Assembly: GCA_049324835.1 (NCBI GenBank)
Contig: JBMOMT010000043.1
Span: 1 to 64,000 of the forward strand
DNA length: 64,000 nucleotides
Origin: JBMOMT01 sp049324835
Lineage (GTDB): Bacteria; Chloroflexota; Anaerolineae; CAYNKW01
Direction: 5' to 3'
Of this stretch, positions 24,850 through 34,016 are shown piece by piece. The notes beneath the pieces are model-generated. The model was not told where the DNA came from. It saw only the letters and a list, made by a program, of their open reading frames with translations, and ran no database searches. Made by a program: the position numbers and the translations under genes. Position 1 is the stretch's first letter. Each line of letters opens with the position of its first letter.

Positions 24850-24902
24850 TGCCAGCCAGTACTCTGGCGAGGCTCATTTGATGGGAAAGCCGGCAGGGGT
24901 CA

Positions 24903-24959
24903 GGATTCCCCAACTTGTTGGGGTTGATGGCACAGGCTCCCCAACGAGTTGGGGAATCC
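24903..24959. repeat. nested palindromes, arms of about 21 bases
   Basis: GGATTCCCCAACTTGTTGGG then G (24903-24923) faces the inverse CCCCAACGAGTTGGGGAATCC (24939-24959). The arms differ at one base. Each arm is itself a palindrome (CCCCAACttGTTGGGG). It lies in the rlmN leader within the 24680-25042 gap; nothing else is seen there besides the terminator and promoter. Confidence 0.75.
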
Positions 24960-25042
24960 GCCTCGGCGTGGGGTCGGCGCTCACCCGGCCTATCATGGCT
25001 GCGCTGTTGTCGGATGTACAGGAAAGATGAGGCAGCAAGAAC

Positions 25043-26089
25043 GTGTGTGAATGGTTACTGGAATGGGATCGAACGCAGATTGTAGAGTTGTTCACCTCTT
25101 GGGGCGAGCCTGCCTTTCGCGCGCAACAGCTTTGGGATTGGATTTACCAAAGCCTGGCCGATGATTTCGACAGTATGCGCAACTTGCCGCTGGCATTACG
25201 GTCGCGGCTGGTGGATCATTTTCGTCTGGACAGTCTCAGACTCGGGGCGCAGGAGGCATCGGATGATGGTGAGACGATCAAGCTGCTCTTTGAGCTTGTG
25301 GATGGGCGGACTATCGAGACGGTGTTGATGCGCTACGCGCATCGTTGCACGGTTTGTATTTCCACTCAGGTGGGCTGTGCCATGGGTTGTCCCTTTTGTG
25401 CCACCGGACAGGGTGGTTTCGAGCGTAACCTTGCGAAGGGTGAGATCGTAGCGCAGGTGCTCTATGCGGCCCGCGCTTTTCGAGATCAGGGGGCGGCGCT
25501 CAGCAACGTGGTGGTGATGGGTATGGGCGAGCCGCTGGTCAACTATCGGGCTACGCTGGCAGCCATCCGCCGGCTGATGGATGAGAAGGGTTTCAACATG
25601 GGCGCGCGGCGTTTTACCCTCTCGACGGTGGGTTTTGTGCCGGGCATCCAGCGCCTCAGCCGGGAGGGGTTGCAGGTGGGGTTGGCAGTGTCTTTGCATG
25701 CGCCCACCGACGCCCGGCGCAATGAGCTGGTGCCGCTGAACCGGCGTTTTCCACTGGGGCAGCTCTTGCCAGCCTGCCGCGATTTCGTCGAACGCACGGG
25801 AAGGCGAGTGACCTTTGAGTACGCGCTCGTGCAAGAGGTCAACGATTGGCCGGAACAGGCCGAGGAACTGGCCAACCTGGTGCGTGGACTGCGCTGCCAC
25901 GTGAATCTCATTCCGCTGAACCCTGCGCCGGGATCGCCTTTTGTCGCTTCCGAGCCATCGCGGGTGCGGGCATTTCAGGAGGTTCTGGAGCGTCGGCGGG
26001 TGCCAACTACCGTGCGGCTGCGCCGGGGTATCGACATCCAGGCTGGCTGTGGACAGTTGCGCACTCGGTTCCGGCCATCGTTACGATAG
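25043..26089 (+). CDS. rlmN: dual-specificity 23S rRNA/tRNA adenine-C2 methyltransferase
   Basis: 348 residues. A radical-SAM enzyme methylating A2503 of 23S rRNA and A37 of some tRNAs. The N-terminal helical domain FRAQQLWDWIYQSLADDF is present. The iron-sulfur motif is CAMGCPFCATG (CxxxCxxC). GMGEPLVNYRATL, LSTVGFVPGIQRL and AVSLHAPTDARRNELVPLN are family blocks. The C-terminal catalytic Cys lies in IDIQAGCGQLR. The start is GTG, with a weak site. The gene stands alone. Confidence 0.96.
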   Translation: MCEWLLEWDRTQIVELFTSWGEPAFRAQQLWDWIYQSLADDFDSMRNLPLALRSRLVDHFRLDSLRLGAQEASDDGETIKLLFELVDGRTIETVLMRYAHRCTVCISTQVGCAMGCPFCATGQGGFERNLAKGEIVAQVLYAARAFRDQGAALSNVVVMGMGEPLVNYRATLAAIRRLMDEKGFNMGARRFTLSTVGFVPGIQRLSREGLQVGLAVSLHAPTDARRNELVPLNRRFPLGQLLPACRDFVERTGRRVTFEYALVQEVNDWPEQAEELANLVRGLRCHVNLIPLNPAPGSPFVASEPSRVRAFQEVLERRRVPTTVRLRRGIDIQAGCGQLRTRFRPSLR

Positions 26090-26156
26090 AGAGGGCAGGC
26101 GGCTTTCTTGCCTTTTTTTCCAAATGCGGGTATCATTGTGGCACGTAAGCCAGGGC

Positions 26157-26206
26157 AAAACAAATAGCCGGCTGCCGACGAACAACGTCAGTTACCAGCT
26201 ATTTGT
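26157..26206 (-). terminator. terminator-like hairpin after rpmB
   Basis: On the minus strand ACAAATAGCTGG pairs with CCGGCTATTTGT (one G-U pair) and is followed by TTTGCCC. It begins 29 bases after the rpmB stop. The 20-base loop is rather long. Confidence 0.55.
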
Positions 26207-26234
26207 GCCAGTATTGGAAAAGGCGGAAAAGCAG

Positions 26235-26417
26235 CTATTGGGCCTTGCTCATCGTGCGCAGGCAGCGGGTACAAACCTGCATCTTGCGCGGGCGACCATC
26301 CACAGTCACCGTGACCTTTTGAATGTTGGGTTTCCAATGCCGATTCGTCGCCTTTAGAGAAAACGGTCGGTTGTGCCCAAACTGGCGTCCTTTGCCACAG
26401 ATTTCGCATTTGGCCAT
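26235..26417 (-). CDS. rpmB: 50S ribosomal protein L28
   Basis: 60 residues, normal length. MAKCEICGKGRQFGHN at the N-terminus and the CTRCLRTMSK C-terminus give two Cys pairs, the zinc-binding (C+) form of L28. The ATG at 26417 is preceded by GGAG about 13 bases upstream. The longer open frame adds nearly 100 unlikely residues. Transcription is divergent from the asp23-fakA-recG group. Confidence 0.96.
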   Translation of the reverse strand: MAKCEICGKGRQFGHNRPFSLKATNRHWKPNIQKVTVTVDGRPRKMQVCTRCLRTMSKAQ

Positions 26418-26481
26418 TGTAGGGAGGCTCCTTTCGTCACGCAAACTGACGCCGGGGCGGGCTGGCCCCGGCAACGCCAGG

Positions 26482-26510
26482 ATTGTACCACAGGTGTGAT
26501 AAATCCGCAA
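26482..26510 (-). promoter_or_regulatory. rpmB promoter
   Basis: Minus strand TTGCGG (26505-26510), a 17-base spacer and TACAAT (26482-26487), about 65 bases before the rpmB ATG. Confidence 0.6.
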
Positions 26511-26565
26511 GCGAGCAACTGAGGCCACGTTCTGGTGTTTTGAGACTGTGAGGAGATGGTGGTTG

Positions 26566-26907
26566 ATGACCGAGTCGACGCATCTGGGAAAAATCGAGAT
26601 TTCGCCGGTGGCAATTGCCAGTCTGGCCAACCATGCGGTGTTAAAGTCGTACGGCGTGGTGGGTATGTCTGCACAGCCTCTGAAGCAGTTTTTGACCCGC
26701 GATGCCAAACGCGGGGTTCAGGTGCACGTCGGCGATCAGGGCATCACGATTGACCTGTACGTCGTCGTAGAGTATGGCACGCGCATCTCGGAGGTAGCCC
26801 ACAATATCATGGAAAACGTCACGTTTGCCGTGGAAAAGGCTCTGGGAGTGCCGGTGGCCCAGGTCAACGTTCACGTGCAGGGACTTCGGGTGAGTGAATC
26901 CGGTTGA
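26566..26907 (+). CDS. Asp23/Gls24-family protein
   Basis: 113 residues of the DUF322/Asp23 family: GKIEISPVAIASLANHAVLKSYGVVGM, then VEYGTRISEVAHNIMENV and QVNVHVQGLRV. The family is linked to envelope stress and lipid metabolism. It is found directly upstream of fakA (yloU-yloV in Bacillus). Start at MTESTHLG, the seventh codon of the open frame, with GGAGATGG about 10 bases upstream. A second paralogue lies at 38301. Confidence 0.9.
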   Translation: MTESTHLGKIEISPVAIASLANHAVLKSYGVVGMSAQPLKQFLTRDAKRGVQVHVGDQGITIDLYVVVEYGTRISEVAHNIMENVTFAVEKALGVPVAQVNVHVQGLRVSESG

Positions 26908-27003
26908 GTGAGCATAGCTGGGAGTGAGGAGGGGGTGCGTTGCGCGTGATACGGGCGAGGCTGTGGTGTCTGCTGGCTGCAGAGAAATTGTATATCGAGT
27001 GGC

Positions 27004-28692
27004 ATGGAGGTGTGGGCGTTGGATGGAAATAACCCTACTGCGGGCGAAAGCAGGTCAGCCCCCCCTCGTAAGAGTGGACAGTCTATCGTAGATTGCGATG
27101 GTCAGGAATTTAAACGGCTTATCGAGGCCGGCCTGGCCTGGTTAGAGCAGCACAGCGCAGCCATCAATGCCTTGAACGTTTTCCCCGTGCCAGATGGTGA
27201 TACCGGCACCAACATGCTGCTGACGTTGCAGTCGGCCTACAAAGAGGTGGCGGCTTCACCGGAAGAAGCGGTATCCGAGATCGCGCAGGCCGTGGCCTAT
27301 GGCGCGCTGATGGGGGCGCGGGGCAATTCGGGGGTGATATTGTCGCAGATTCTGCGGGGTTTTGCTCACGGCGTCGAGGGTTGTCATTCTTTCGATGCTG
27401 CCGGCTTTGCCGAGGCCCTGCAGGCCGCTTCAGACACGGCCTACAAAGGGGTGATTCAGCCGGTCGAAGGCACCATCCTGACGGTCATCCGTGAATCGGC
27501 CGAGGCGGCGCAAGAGATTGCCCCTACGGCGTCAGATCTGCGGCAGATGATGGAATACGTGGTGCACCAGGCGGCAGCATCGGTGGCGCGCACACCCTCG
27601 CTGCTGCCGGTTTTGCGGGAAGCCGGGGTGGTCGATTCAGGCGGGCAGGGCCTGTACATCATCCTGGAGGGCATGGTTCGTCTGTTGCGCGGTGAAACGG
27701 TGAGTTACAATGGCGCCCTGGAAGCCAGTGTGTCGCTCGTTCACGCCGAAGCAGTGACCGGAGATTACGGTTACGACGTGCAGTTTATCTTGCACGGTGA
27801 TAACCTGGATGTGGAAAAGATACGTGAGACCATTACTGCCATGGGAGATTCCGTGCTGGTGGTGGGCGATCCGAAAGCGGTCAAGGTGCATGTGCACACC
27901 CCAGAACCGGGCACACCGATCAACTATGGGGTCAGCGTTGGTACGTTGAGCCGTATCATTGTGGAAAACATGCAGGAACAGTATCAAGAGTTTGTGCTGG
28001 GGCAATCGCGCCCTACGGTGGCCGTGGAGAACCTGTGCGATATTGCCACTGTGGCGGTGGCTTCTGGCGAGGGCCTGGCGCGGGTGTTCGGCAGCCTGGG
28101 TGTGAGCGCGGTGGTGCGCGGTGGGCAGACGATGAATCCGAGCACCGAAGATCTGCTCAAGGCAGTGGAAGCTGTGGGTGTGGATAACGTGATTCTGTTG
28201 CCCAACAACTCGAACGTGATCCTGACTGCGGAGCAGGCCCGATCACTCTCGACCAAAAATGTGGTCATCGTGCCCAGCAAAACCATGCCGCAAGGGATCA
28301 GCGCCATGTTGGCGTTTAATTACCAGGCCGATCTGGAGGCCAATGCGCGCGTGATGGCGCGCGCTGTCGGCGATGTGGAGACCATCGAAATCACCACCGC
28401 CACTCGCTGCGTAGAGATGGAGGGTGTGGCGGTAGTGGCGGGCCAGATCATCGGGCTGCTGAACGATCGTTTGAGCGCGGCTGGCGATACGCCGGCAGAG
28501 GTGGTCTTTTCTATGCTCCGCCGGTTGAATCTGAAGGATCGAGAAATCATCACCGTATATTATGGTCAGGACGTATCGTTGGCCGAAGCTGAAGCGTTGG
28601 CAGCGGGTATCGAGGAGATGGGTCTGGATCTCGAAATCGAACTGGTCGAGGGCGGCCAACCCCACTATTTCTATATTCTTTCGTTAGAGTAA
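27004..28692 (+). CDS. fakA: fatty-acid kinase subunit FakA / DAK2-domain protein
   Basis: 562 residues. The N-terminal DhaL-type ATP-binding domain has ALNVFPVPDGDTGTNMLLTL (Asp residues chelate Mg-ATP), GARGNSGVILSQILRGF and DSGGQGLYIILEG. Then follow a middle domain and the DAK phosphatase-like C-terminal domain (LLPNNSNVILTAEQA, IITVYYGQDV). FakA phosphorylates fatty acids held by FakB (DegV) partners, and three degV genes follow directly. The first 35 residues are poorly conserved; the true start may lie nearer DGQEFKRLIEAG. Confidence 0.93.
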   Translation: MEVWALDGNNPTAGESRSAPPRKSGQSIVDCDGQEFKRLIEAGLAWLEQHSAAINALNVFPVPDGDTGTNMLLTLQSAYKEVAASPEEAVSEIAQAVAYGALMGARGNSGVILSQILRGFAHGVEGCHSFDAAGFAEALQAASDTAYKGVIQPVEGTILTVIRESAEAAQEIAPTASDLRQMMEYVVHQAAASVARTPSLLPVLREAGVVDSGGQGLYIILEGMVRLLRGETVSYNGALEASVSLVHAEAVTGDYGYDVQFILHGDNLDVEKIRETITAMGDSVLVVGDPKAVKVHVHTPEPGTPINYGVSVGTLSRIIVENMQEQYQEFVLGQSRPTVAVENLCDIATVAVASGEGLARVFGSLGVSAVVRGGQTMNPSTEDLLKAVEAVGVDNVILLPNNSNVILTAEQARSLSTKNVVIVPSKTMPQGISAMLAFNYQADLEANARVMARAVGDVETIEITTATRCVEMEGVAVVAGQIIGLLNDRLSAAGDTPAEVVFSMLRRLNLKDREIITVYYGQDVSLAEAEALAAGIEEMGLDLEIELVEGGQPHYFYILSLE

Positions 28693-28766
28693 TGGTTGGG
28701 TTGGGTGCGTTGCAGCGGGATGGTTATTCCCTGGAGAAAACAGTGCAGAGTTGGGAGGAAAAATAG

Positions 28767-29627
28767 ATGGCGCGCGTCCGCGTGGTGACGGATTCCACCG
28801 CACATCTGGATCCAGAAATCGTGGAGAAATTTCAACTGACCGTTCTGCCCCTCGAAGTCCACATGGGCAACGAGGTGTTGGAAGATGGGCCAGACTTTGA
28901 TGCTGAGGTGTTTTTCCGGCAGATGACCCGTCTGCCCACCCCGCCGCGCGTGGTTGCGCCCCCCCTGGAAGTGTTTCAGCAGACCTATGAACGGTTGAGC
29001 CAGTCGACAGACCAGATTTTGTCCTTGCACGTATCTGGTCACTTGACCGATGTCTGTGAGGTGGCCCGGCGGGCGGCAAATAATCTGATGGGTCGCTGTG
29101 ACATTGTCGTTTTGGACTCTGAAACGCTTTCGGTGGGCCTGGGTATTCTGGTGGAAGTCGCTGCCAGGGCCGCCGCAGCCGGAGAAACACTCGATGAGGT
29201 GGTGCGTCTGGTGCGCGGCATGGTTCAGCGTATTTACGTGGTTTTTTTCGTAGAGACGCTGGATTACCTCGAGCGGGAGGGCCGCATTCGTCCTGCGCAG
29301 GCGTTGTTGGGCGCCATGCTCAATATCAAGCCGTTCCTGACCATGGAAGATGGGGAGCTCATTCCCATGGAAAAGGTGCGATCCAGAGACAAAGCCGTGG
29401 ACAAGCTCTTTGAATTCGTGGCCGAGTTTTCCGACATCGAACGTATCGCTGTTTTGCAGAGCTCCCCGCTGCCGACCGAAGAAACCAAGTTATTGCTGGA
29501 ACGACTCGACATGGCCTTTCCGGGGTTGGACGTACCCATCGTGGTGTATGGACCTCTGCTGGCCTCGCACATCGGCGTGGGCGCTCTGGGTGTGATCGTT
29601 TTCGAAGGAGAGGAAGGCGCTTTGTAG
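28767..29627 (+). CDS. DegV-family fatty-acid-binding protein (FakB-like), copy 1
   Basis: 286 residues. The DegV pattern is VVTDSTAHLDPEIVEKF at the start, ILSLHVSGHLTDVCEVA for the ligand-binding Ser/His region, DYLEREGRIRPAQALLGAMLNIKPFLT in the second half, and GPLLASHIGVGALGV near the end. It binds a fatty acid and presents it to FakA. GGGAGG sits upstream of the ATG. It is one of three tandem paralogues clearly diverged from one another. Confidence 0.9.
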   Translation: MARVRVVTDSTAHLDPEIVEKFQLTVLPLEVHMGNEVLEDGPDFDAEVFFRQMTRLPTPPRVVAPPLEVFQQTYERLSQSTDQILSLHVSGHLTDVCEVARRAANNLMGRCDIVVLDSETLSVGLGILVEVAARAAAAGETLDEVVRLVRGMVQRIYVVFFVETLDYLEREGRIRPAQALLGAMLNIKPFLTMEDGELIPMEKVRSRDKAVDKLFEFVAEFSDIERIAVLQSSPLPTEETKLLLERLDMAFPGLDVPIVVYGPLLASHIGVGALGVIVFEGEEGAL

Positions 29628-29663
29628 GGCCAGCTTGTCTCTGGTTTCGAGATGGGGTGATCC

Positions 29664-30557
29664 ATGCCCGCTGTACGTGTGGTGACCGATTCTACAGCCG
29701 ATGTTCCGCCCGGCATCGCCGCCTCTCTGGGTATCACGGTTATCCCAGATGAGGTCATTTTTGGACAGCGTTCCTACCGCGACGGGGTTGATATTACTCT
29801 GCAACAATTCCTGTCCAGGCTGGCCACCGACCCGCACCTGCCTCAGACGGCTCAGCCCAGCCTGGGGACGTTCCTGCAAGTGTACCGGCATCTGAACCAG
29901 AATGCCGCCGGGATCGTGTCGATTCACGTGGGCCATCACCTCAGCGGCATGGTGGGCACGGCTCAGGCGGCGGCCGCTGAGTTGGCCTCAGAAATGCCGG
30001 TGGCCGTGATCGATTCACAACAGCTTTCCATGGGCCAGGGGTGGCAGGTGATAGCCGCGGCGCAGGCGGTTCGTCTGGGGTGTACTTTTGAAGAGGTCGT
30101 GGCCCTGGCGCGGCGACTGCCCGCCACGGCGCGGGTGGCCGCCATGCTGGATTCTCTGGAGCACGTGCGCCGGGGTGGGCGTATCGGGCGGGTTACCGCA
30201 CTGGTGGGGGATGCGTTGCGCGTCAAGCCGCTCATCGGTGTGACCGGAGGGCAGCCGGTGGTGTTGGGCAACGTTCGTACCCAGGGCAAGGCGTTGGCTC
30301 GGCTGGCCGACCTGGTGGCCGCCGATGTTCCTTTCGGGGCCGTGGCGGTATTGCACACCGGCGCACCGGCGGCGGCAGAACAACTGGCCGATCTGTTGGC
30401 GGCTTTTTTCCCGCGACAGCAAATTTTGTTGGCCGAAACGGGCGCTACCGTGGCCACACATCTGGGGCCCGGGGCTGTGGGTTGCTGCCTGATGCTCGCT
30501 GCCGACCGGGAAATCGACGCCCGCCTGTTCAGATGGTGGGAACTGGAAAGCGGGTAA
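29664..30557 (+). CDS. DegV-family fatty-acid-binding protein, copy 2
   Basis: 297 residues. VVTDSTADVPPGIAASLGITV, SIHVGHHLSGMVGTAQ, then HVRRGGRIGRVTALVGDALRVKPLI and TVATHLGPGAVGCCL. The HL in the ligand loop replaces the more usual KLS. The residues lining the acyl pocket differ from copies 1 and 3, consistent with different chain-length or saturation preference (inference). Its stop lies 3 bases before the start of copy 3. Confidence 0.9.
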   Translation: MPAVRVVTDSTADVPPGIAASLGITVIPDEVIFGQRSYRDGVDITLQQFLSRLATDPHLPQTAQPSLGTFLQVYRHLNQNAAGIVSIHVGHHLSGMVGTAQAAAAELASEMPVAVIDSQQLSMGQGWQVIAAAQAVRLGCTFEEVVALARRLPATARVAAMLDSLEHVRRGGRIGRVTALVGDALRVKPLIGVTGGQPVVLGNVRTQGKALARLADLVAADVPFGAVAVLHTGAPAAAEQLADLLAAFFPRQQILLAETGATVATHLGPGAVGCCLMLAADREIDARLFRWWELESG

Positions 30558-30560
30558 AGT

Positions 30561-31400
30561 TTGGTCAGGGTTGTGGTCGATTCGACGGCGGACCTGCCGC
30601 CAGAACTGGCTGCTGCTTGGGGAATCACCGTCGTGCCGTGTGTGATCCACTTTGGCCGGGAGAGCTTTCGCGACGGGTTGGAACTCTCGCTGGCCGAGTT
30701 TTATCGTCGCCTGGAGACCGAATCGGCTCTGCCCACCACGGCGTCGCCTGGGCCAGAGGTTTTCGCTCAGGTCTATCGACGATTGGCAGCCGAATCGGAG
30801 CAGATCGTCTCGATTCACCTTTCGGCAAAATTGAGCGCCGTCTACAACTCGGCTCGGCTGGGCGCTCGAGATGTGACACAGACCCAGGTGGCCGTGGTTG
30901 ATGGCGGCTCGGTGACGATGGGTCTGGGCTGGCAGGCAGTGATGGCCGCCCGATGGGCCAGAGATGGCTGTTCTCTGGAAGACATCGTCCGGCGACTGGA
31001 GCAATCGCGCCCGCGCATTCGGGTGTTGGCCCTGTTGGACACCATCGAGTTTTTGCGGCGCGGTGGCCGGGTAAACCGGGCCGTGGCGATGTTGAGCGCA
31101 CTGTTGGACGTGAAACCGATGATCAGTGTTGAGGGCGGCGACGTTTTGCCTCTGGGGCGGGTGCGTTCCCGGAAGAAGGCGTTGGATCGACTGGTATCAC
31201 TGGTGGAAGAGCTTGGTCGTCTGGAAGAGTTGGCCGTGTTGCACACCCGCGCCCTGTCCGATGCTCACGCTCTGGCTGCGCGGCTGGCGGCGAGTTTTCC
31301 CCGGCAACGTGTGGTCATTGCCGAGGTGGGGCCGATCATCGGCACCCACGTTGGGCCGAATGGGCTGGGTGTGGCTTGTGTGACCTCTGAGAGTGGGTAG
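30561..31400 (+). CDS. DegV-family fatty-acid-binding protein, copy 3
   Basis: 279 residues, starting at TTG (protein MVRVVVDSTADLP). SIHLSAKLSAVYNSARLGA is the classic ligand loop. EFLRRGGRVNRAVAMLSALLDVKPMI and VGPIIGTHVGPNGLG follow. It is cotranscribed with copy 2 across a 3-base gap and ends 12 bases before recG. Confidence 0.88.
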   Translation: MVRVVVDSTADLPPELAAAWGITVVPCVIHFGRESFRDGLELSLAEFYRRLETESALPTTASPGPEVFAQVYRRLAAESEQIVSIHLSAKLSAVYNSARLGARDVTQTQVAVVDGGSVTMGLGWQAVMAARWARDGCSLEDIVRRLEQSRPRIRVLALLDTIEFLRRGGRVNRAVAMLSALLDVKPMISVEGGDVLPLGRVRSRKKALDRLVSLVEELGRLEELAVLHTRALSDAHALAARLAASFPRQRVVIAEVGPIIGTHVGPNGLGVACVTSESG

Positions 31401-31412
31401 CTGGGAGAGGAT

Positions 31413-33875
31413 ATGGCGTCGGCTTTTGAAACGTTGGCCAAAATTTTGAAACTGGAAAAGGAACTGGGTTACGAAAACAAGGCCGTGATCGGCGGTCTGG
31501 CGGCCATGACCAGGACGTGGCCGGTGGATGCCGTCAGGGAATTGCCTGCGTCCACGCCCCTGGTGGAGCAGATCGTCGGTATGTTGAAGGACTATGATAC
31601 GCTGCCGGGTTTGGAAGCCCGGCAGGCTCAGGTGGCGCGAATTATCGAAAAGCTGGCGGCCTGTCGGCAGTTAGCTGTTGCAACTGTGACGGAGAAACCC
31701 TCTCCGCCGGCTGAACCTGAAAGAGAGGCATTTGAGACCGCGCCGGTTATTGCGTCTGGGGCGCCGGCAGCGCCTGCGCCTCGTAGTGCGCCGCGCTTGG
31801 GGCTCGATTCGCCGGTGACGACTCTTTCCGGCGTGGGCGAAAAAAAGTTGCAGCAATTCCGGCGACTGGGCGTGGAAACGATCTATGACCTGATCTATCA
31901 TTTTCCACACCGTTATAACGATTTCAGCGCCCTCAAGACGATCAACCAGTTGACCTATGGCGAAGAAGCCACCGTCATCGGCACCATCTGGGAGACCAAA
32001 GCGCGCCACACACGCAGCGGCGGAGTGATCGTTCAGAGCATCATTGCCGATGGCACCGGCACGGTCGAGGCTACCTGGTTCAATCAGCCGTTTTTGGCCA
32101 AGTCGTTGAAAGCCGAGCGGCAGGTGGTGTTGAGTGGCGCTGTCGACGCCTACCTGGGCCGGTTGGTGATGAAATCGCCCGAATGGGAGTTTTTGGAAAA
32201 GGAGCAGATTCACACCGGGCGTCTGGTGCCGGTGTATCCGCTCACCGAGGGCATCAAGGCCAAGTGGCTGCGGCGGCTGATCAAACGCACCGTGGACTAT
32301 TGGACGAAACGGATGCCCGATTACCTGCCGCGATCGGTGCGGGAATCGTTGGGCCTGCCGGCCCTGGAAAACGCGCTGATCCAGATTCATTTCCCGGACG
32401 ATTGGCAGTCGTTGGAACAGGCGCGTCGCCGGCTGAGCTTTGACGAATTCTTGCTGATCCAGCTCGGCGTCCTGCGACAGCGCCAGATGTGGCAGGCCAG
32501 GCCGGGCCGCGCTCTGGAAAGCCGTCCGGCACTGCTGGAGGCCTTTTTCTCCTCGTTGCCCTTTGCGCTCACCGCCGCCCAGCGACGGGCCATCGACGAG
32601 ATCGCTGGCGATATGCAACAATCCAGGCCGATGAGTCGTTTGTTGCAGGGGGATGTGGGCTCTGGCAAGACGGTGGTGGCTGCGGCTGCCATGCTGCTGG
32701 CGGCAGTGGGTGAGGCGCAGGCGGTGCTTATGGCCCCCACAGAGATTCTGGCCGAGCAGCACTTTAACAGCCTCAATACACTTTACGGGCGACTGGCTGC
32801 CTTGAGCGACGATGGAACTGCCCCAGCCTTGCCACAGGTGCGTATTCTCACGGGCAGCGTCATCGGTGCAGCGAGAGAGCAAATCTATGCCGATATCGCT
32901 TCCGGTCGAGCCAATATCGTGGTGGGCACACACGCGCTCATCCAAAAGGGCGTCGATTTTAAAGACCTGGCGTTGACCATCGTAGATGAGCAGCATCGCT
33001 TTGGCGTAGAGCAACGGGCGGCGCTGCGACAAAAGGGACACAACCCGCACATGCTGGTCATGACGGCTACCCCCATTCCACGCACGCTCTCGCTGACCAT
33101 GTATGGCGACCTGGATATTTCCACTCTCGACGAAATGCCGCCCGGTCGTCAACCCGTCGAGACGCGCTGGTTCTTGCCCCGAGAACGCGAGCGCGCCTAC
33201 AACTTTATCCGTAATCAGGTCGAAAAGGGCTATCAGGCCTTTATCATCTGTCCGCTGGTCGAGGGTTCAGATCGTATCGAAGCCAAAGCGGCCGTGGAGG
33301 AATACGAGCGTTTGCAGAGCAGCATCTTTCCAGACTTGAGGCTGGGGTTGCTCCATGGTCGTCTGAAGAGCGGCGACAAAGAGTTGGTGATGGCCCAGTT
33401 TCAGGCGAGAGAGCTGGACGTTCTCGTTTCCACCTCGGTGGTGGAGGTGGGCATCGACGTGCCCAACGCTACGGTGATGATGGTCGAGGGCGCCAACCGG
33501 TTTGGGCTGGCCCAGTTGCATCAGTTTCGTGGGCGGGTGGGCCGTGGGCAGGCCCAATCGTATTGTATCCTTCTCTCGGATTCGCCCGGTGAGGATAGCG
33601 TGGAGCGCTTGCGGGCCATCGAGAGCACTCAGGATGGCTTTGAGCTGGCAGAAACCGATCTCGAGATGCGAGGCCCCGGCGAGTTTTTCGGTACCCGCCA
33701 AAGCGGTATGCCTCCTCTCCAGGTTGCCCGGCTGAGCGATCGGCGTATACTGGAGCAGGCTCGCCAGGCGGCCAAAGAGATATTCGAGCGCGATCCGTCG
33801 CTGGAGGATCCAGACCATCGTCTGCTGGCGAGAAAGCTGGCCGAGTTCTGGCGGGGCCGCGGTGATTTGAGTTGA
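31413..33875 (+). CDS. recG: ATP-dependent DNA helicase RecG
   Basis: 820 residues, longer than typical RecG (about 690) by an N-terminal extension of about 125 residues before the wedge domain (SPVTTLSGVGEKKLQQFRRLG). The OB-fold wedge follows (TVIGTIWETKARHTRSGG). Helicase motifs: Walker A GDVGSGKTVVAAAA, motif II VDEQHRFG, motif III TATPIPRTL, and motifs IV-VI with STSVVEVGIDVPNA and HQFRGRVGRG. It unwinds stalled forks and Holliday junctions. The placement after fakA resembles the Bacillus order. Confidence 0.96.
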   Translation: MASAFETLAKILKLEKELGYENKAVIGGLAAMTRTWPVDAVRELPASTPLVEQIVGMLKDYDTLPGLEARQAQVARIIEKLAACRQLAVATVTEKPSPPAEPEREAFETAPVIASGAPAAPAPRSAPRLGLDSPVTTLSGVGEKKLQQFRRLGVETIYDLIYHFPHRYNDFSALKTINQLTYGEEATVIGTIWETKARHTRSGGVIVQSIIADGTGTVEATWFNQPFLAKSLKAERQVVLSGAVDAYLGRLVMKSPEWEFLEKEQIHTGRLVPVYPLTEGIKAKWLRRLIKRTVDYWTKRMPDYLPRSVRESLGLPALENALIQIHFPDDWQSLEQARRRLSFDEFLLIQLGVLRQRQMWQARPGRALESRPALLEAFFSSLPFALTAAQRRAIDEIAGDMQQSRPMSRLLQGDVGSGKTVVAAAAMLLAAVGEAQAVLMAPTEILAEQHFNSLNTLYGRLAALSDDGTAPALPQVRILTGSVIGAAREQIYADIASGRANIVVGTHALIQKGVDFKDLALTIVDEQHRFGVEQRAALRQKGHNPHMLVMTATPIPRTLSLTMYGDLDISTLDEMPPGRQPVETRWFLPRERERAYNFIRNQVEKGYQAFIICPLVEGSDRIEAKAAVEEYERLQSSIFPDLRLGLLHGRLKSGDKELVMAQFQARELDVLVSTSVVEVGIDVPNATVMMVEGANRFGLAQLHQFRGRVGRGQAQSYCILLSDSPGEDSVERLRAIESTQDGFELAETDLEMRGPGEFFGTRQSGMPPLQVARLSDRRILEQARQAAKEIFERDPSLEDPDHRLLARKLAEFWRGRGDLS

Positions 33876-33937
33876 GTTTCGTCGAACCTGTCTGCGTGAG
33901 GCGTCAGGATCGAGCATCGACCTTCTGAAACGCCCGT

Positions 33938-33974
33938 GGTAACTGTTGAGCCTGCGAGAGGGTGAGCAGTTACC
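33938..33974. repeat. 37-bp solo palindrome of the MITE-like family
   Basis: GGTAACTGTTGAGCCTGCGA followed by GAGGGTGAGCAGTTACC. It consists of the two terminal repeats of the 38654-38807 element joined without the interior. It lies in the recG-coaD gap, 43 bases before the coaD start, and may be an internal-deletion derivative. Confidence 0.7.
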
Positions 33975-34016
33975 GTTTGTGAATCAAAACCAGCTAAAGG
34001 AATCGAGGAGGATCCT

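Noticed and set aside
31671..33152. 493-codon open frame antisense to recG
   Set aside because: RecG helicase motifs are unambiguous on the plus strand.
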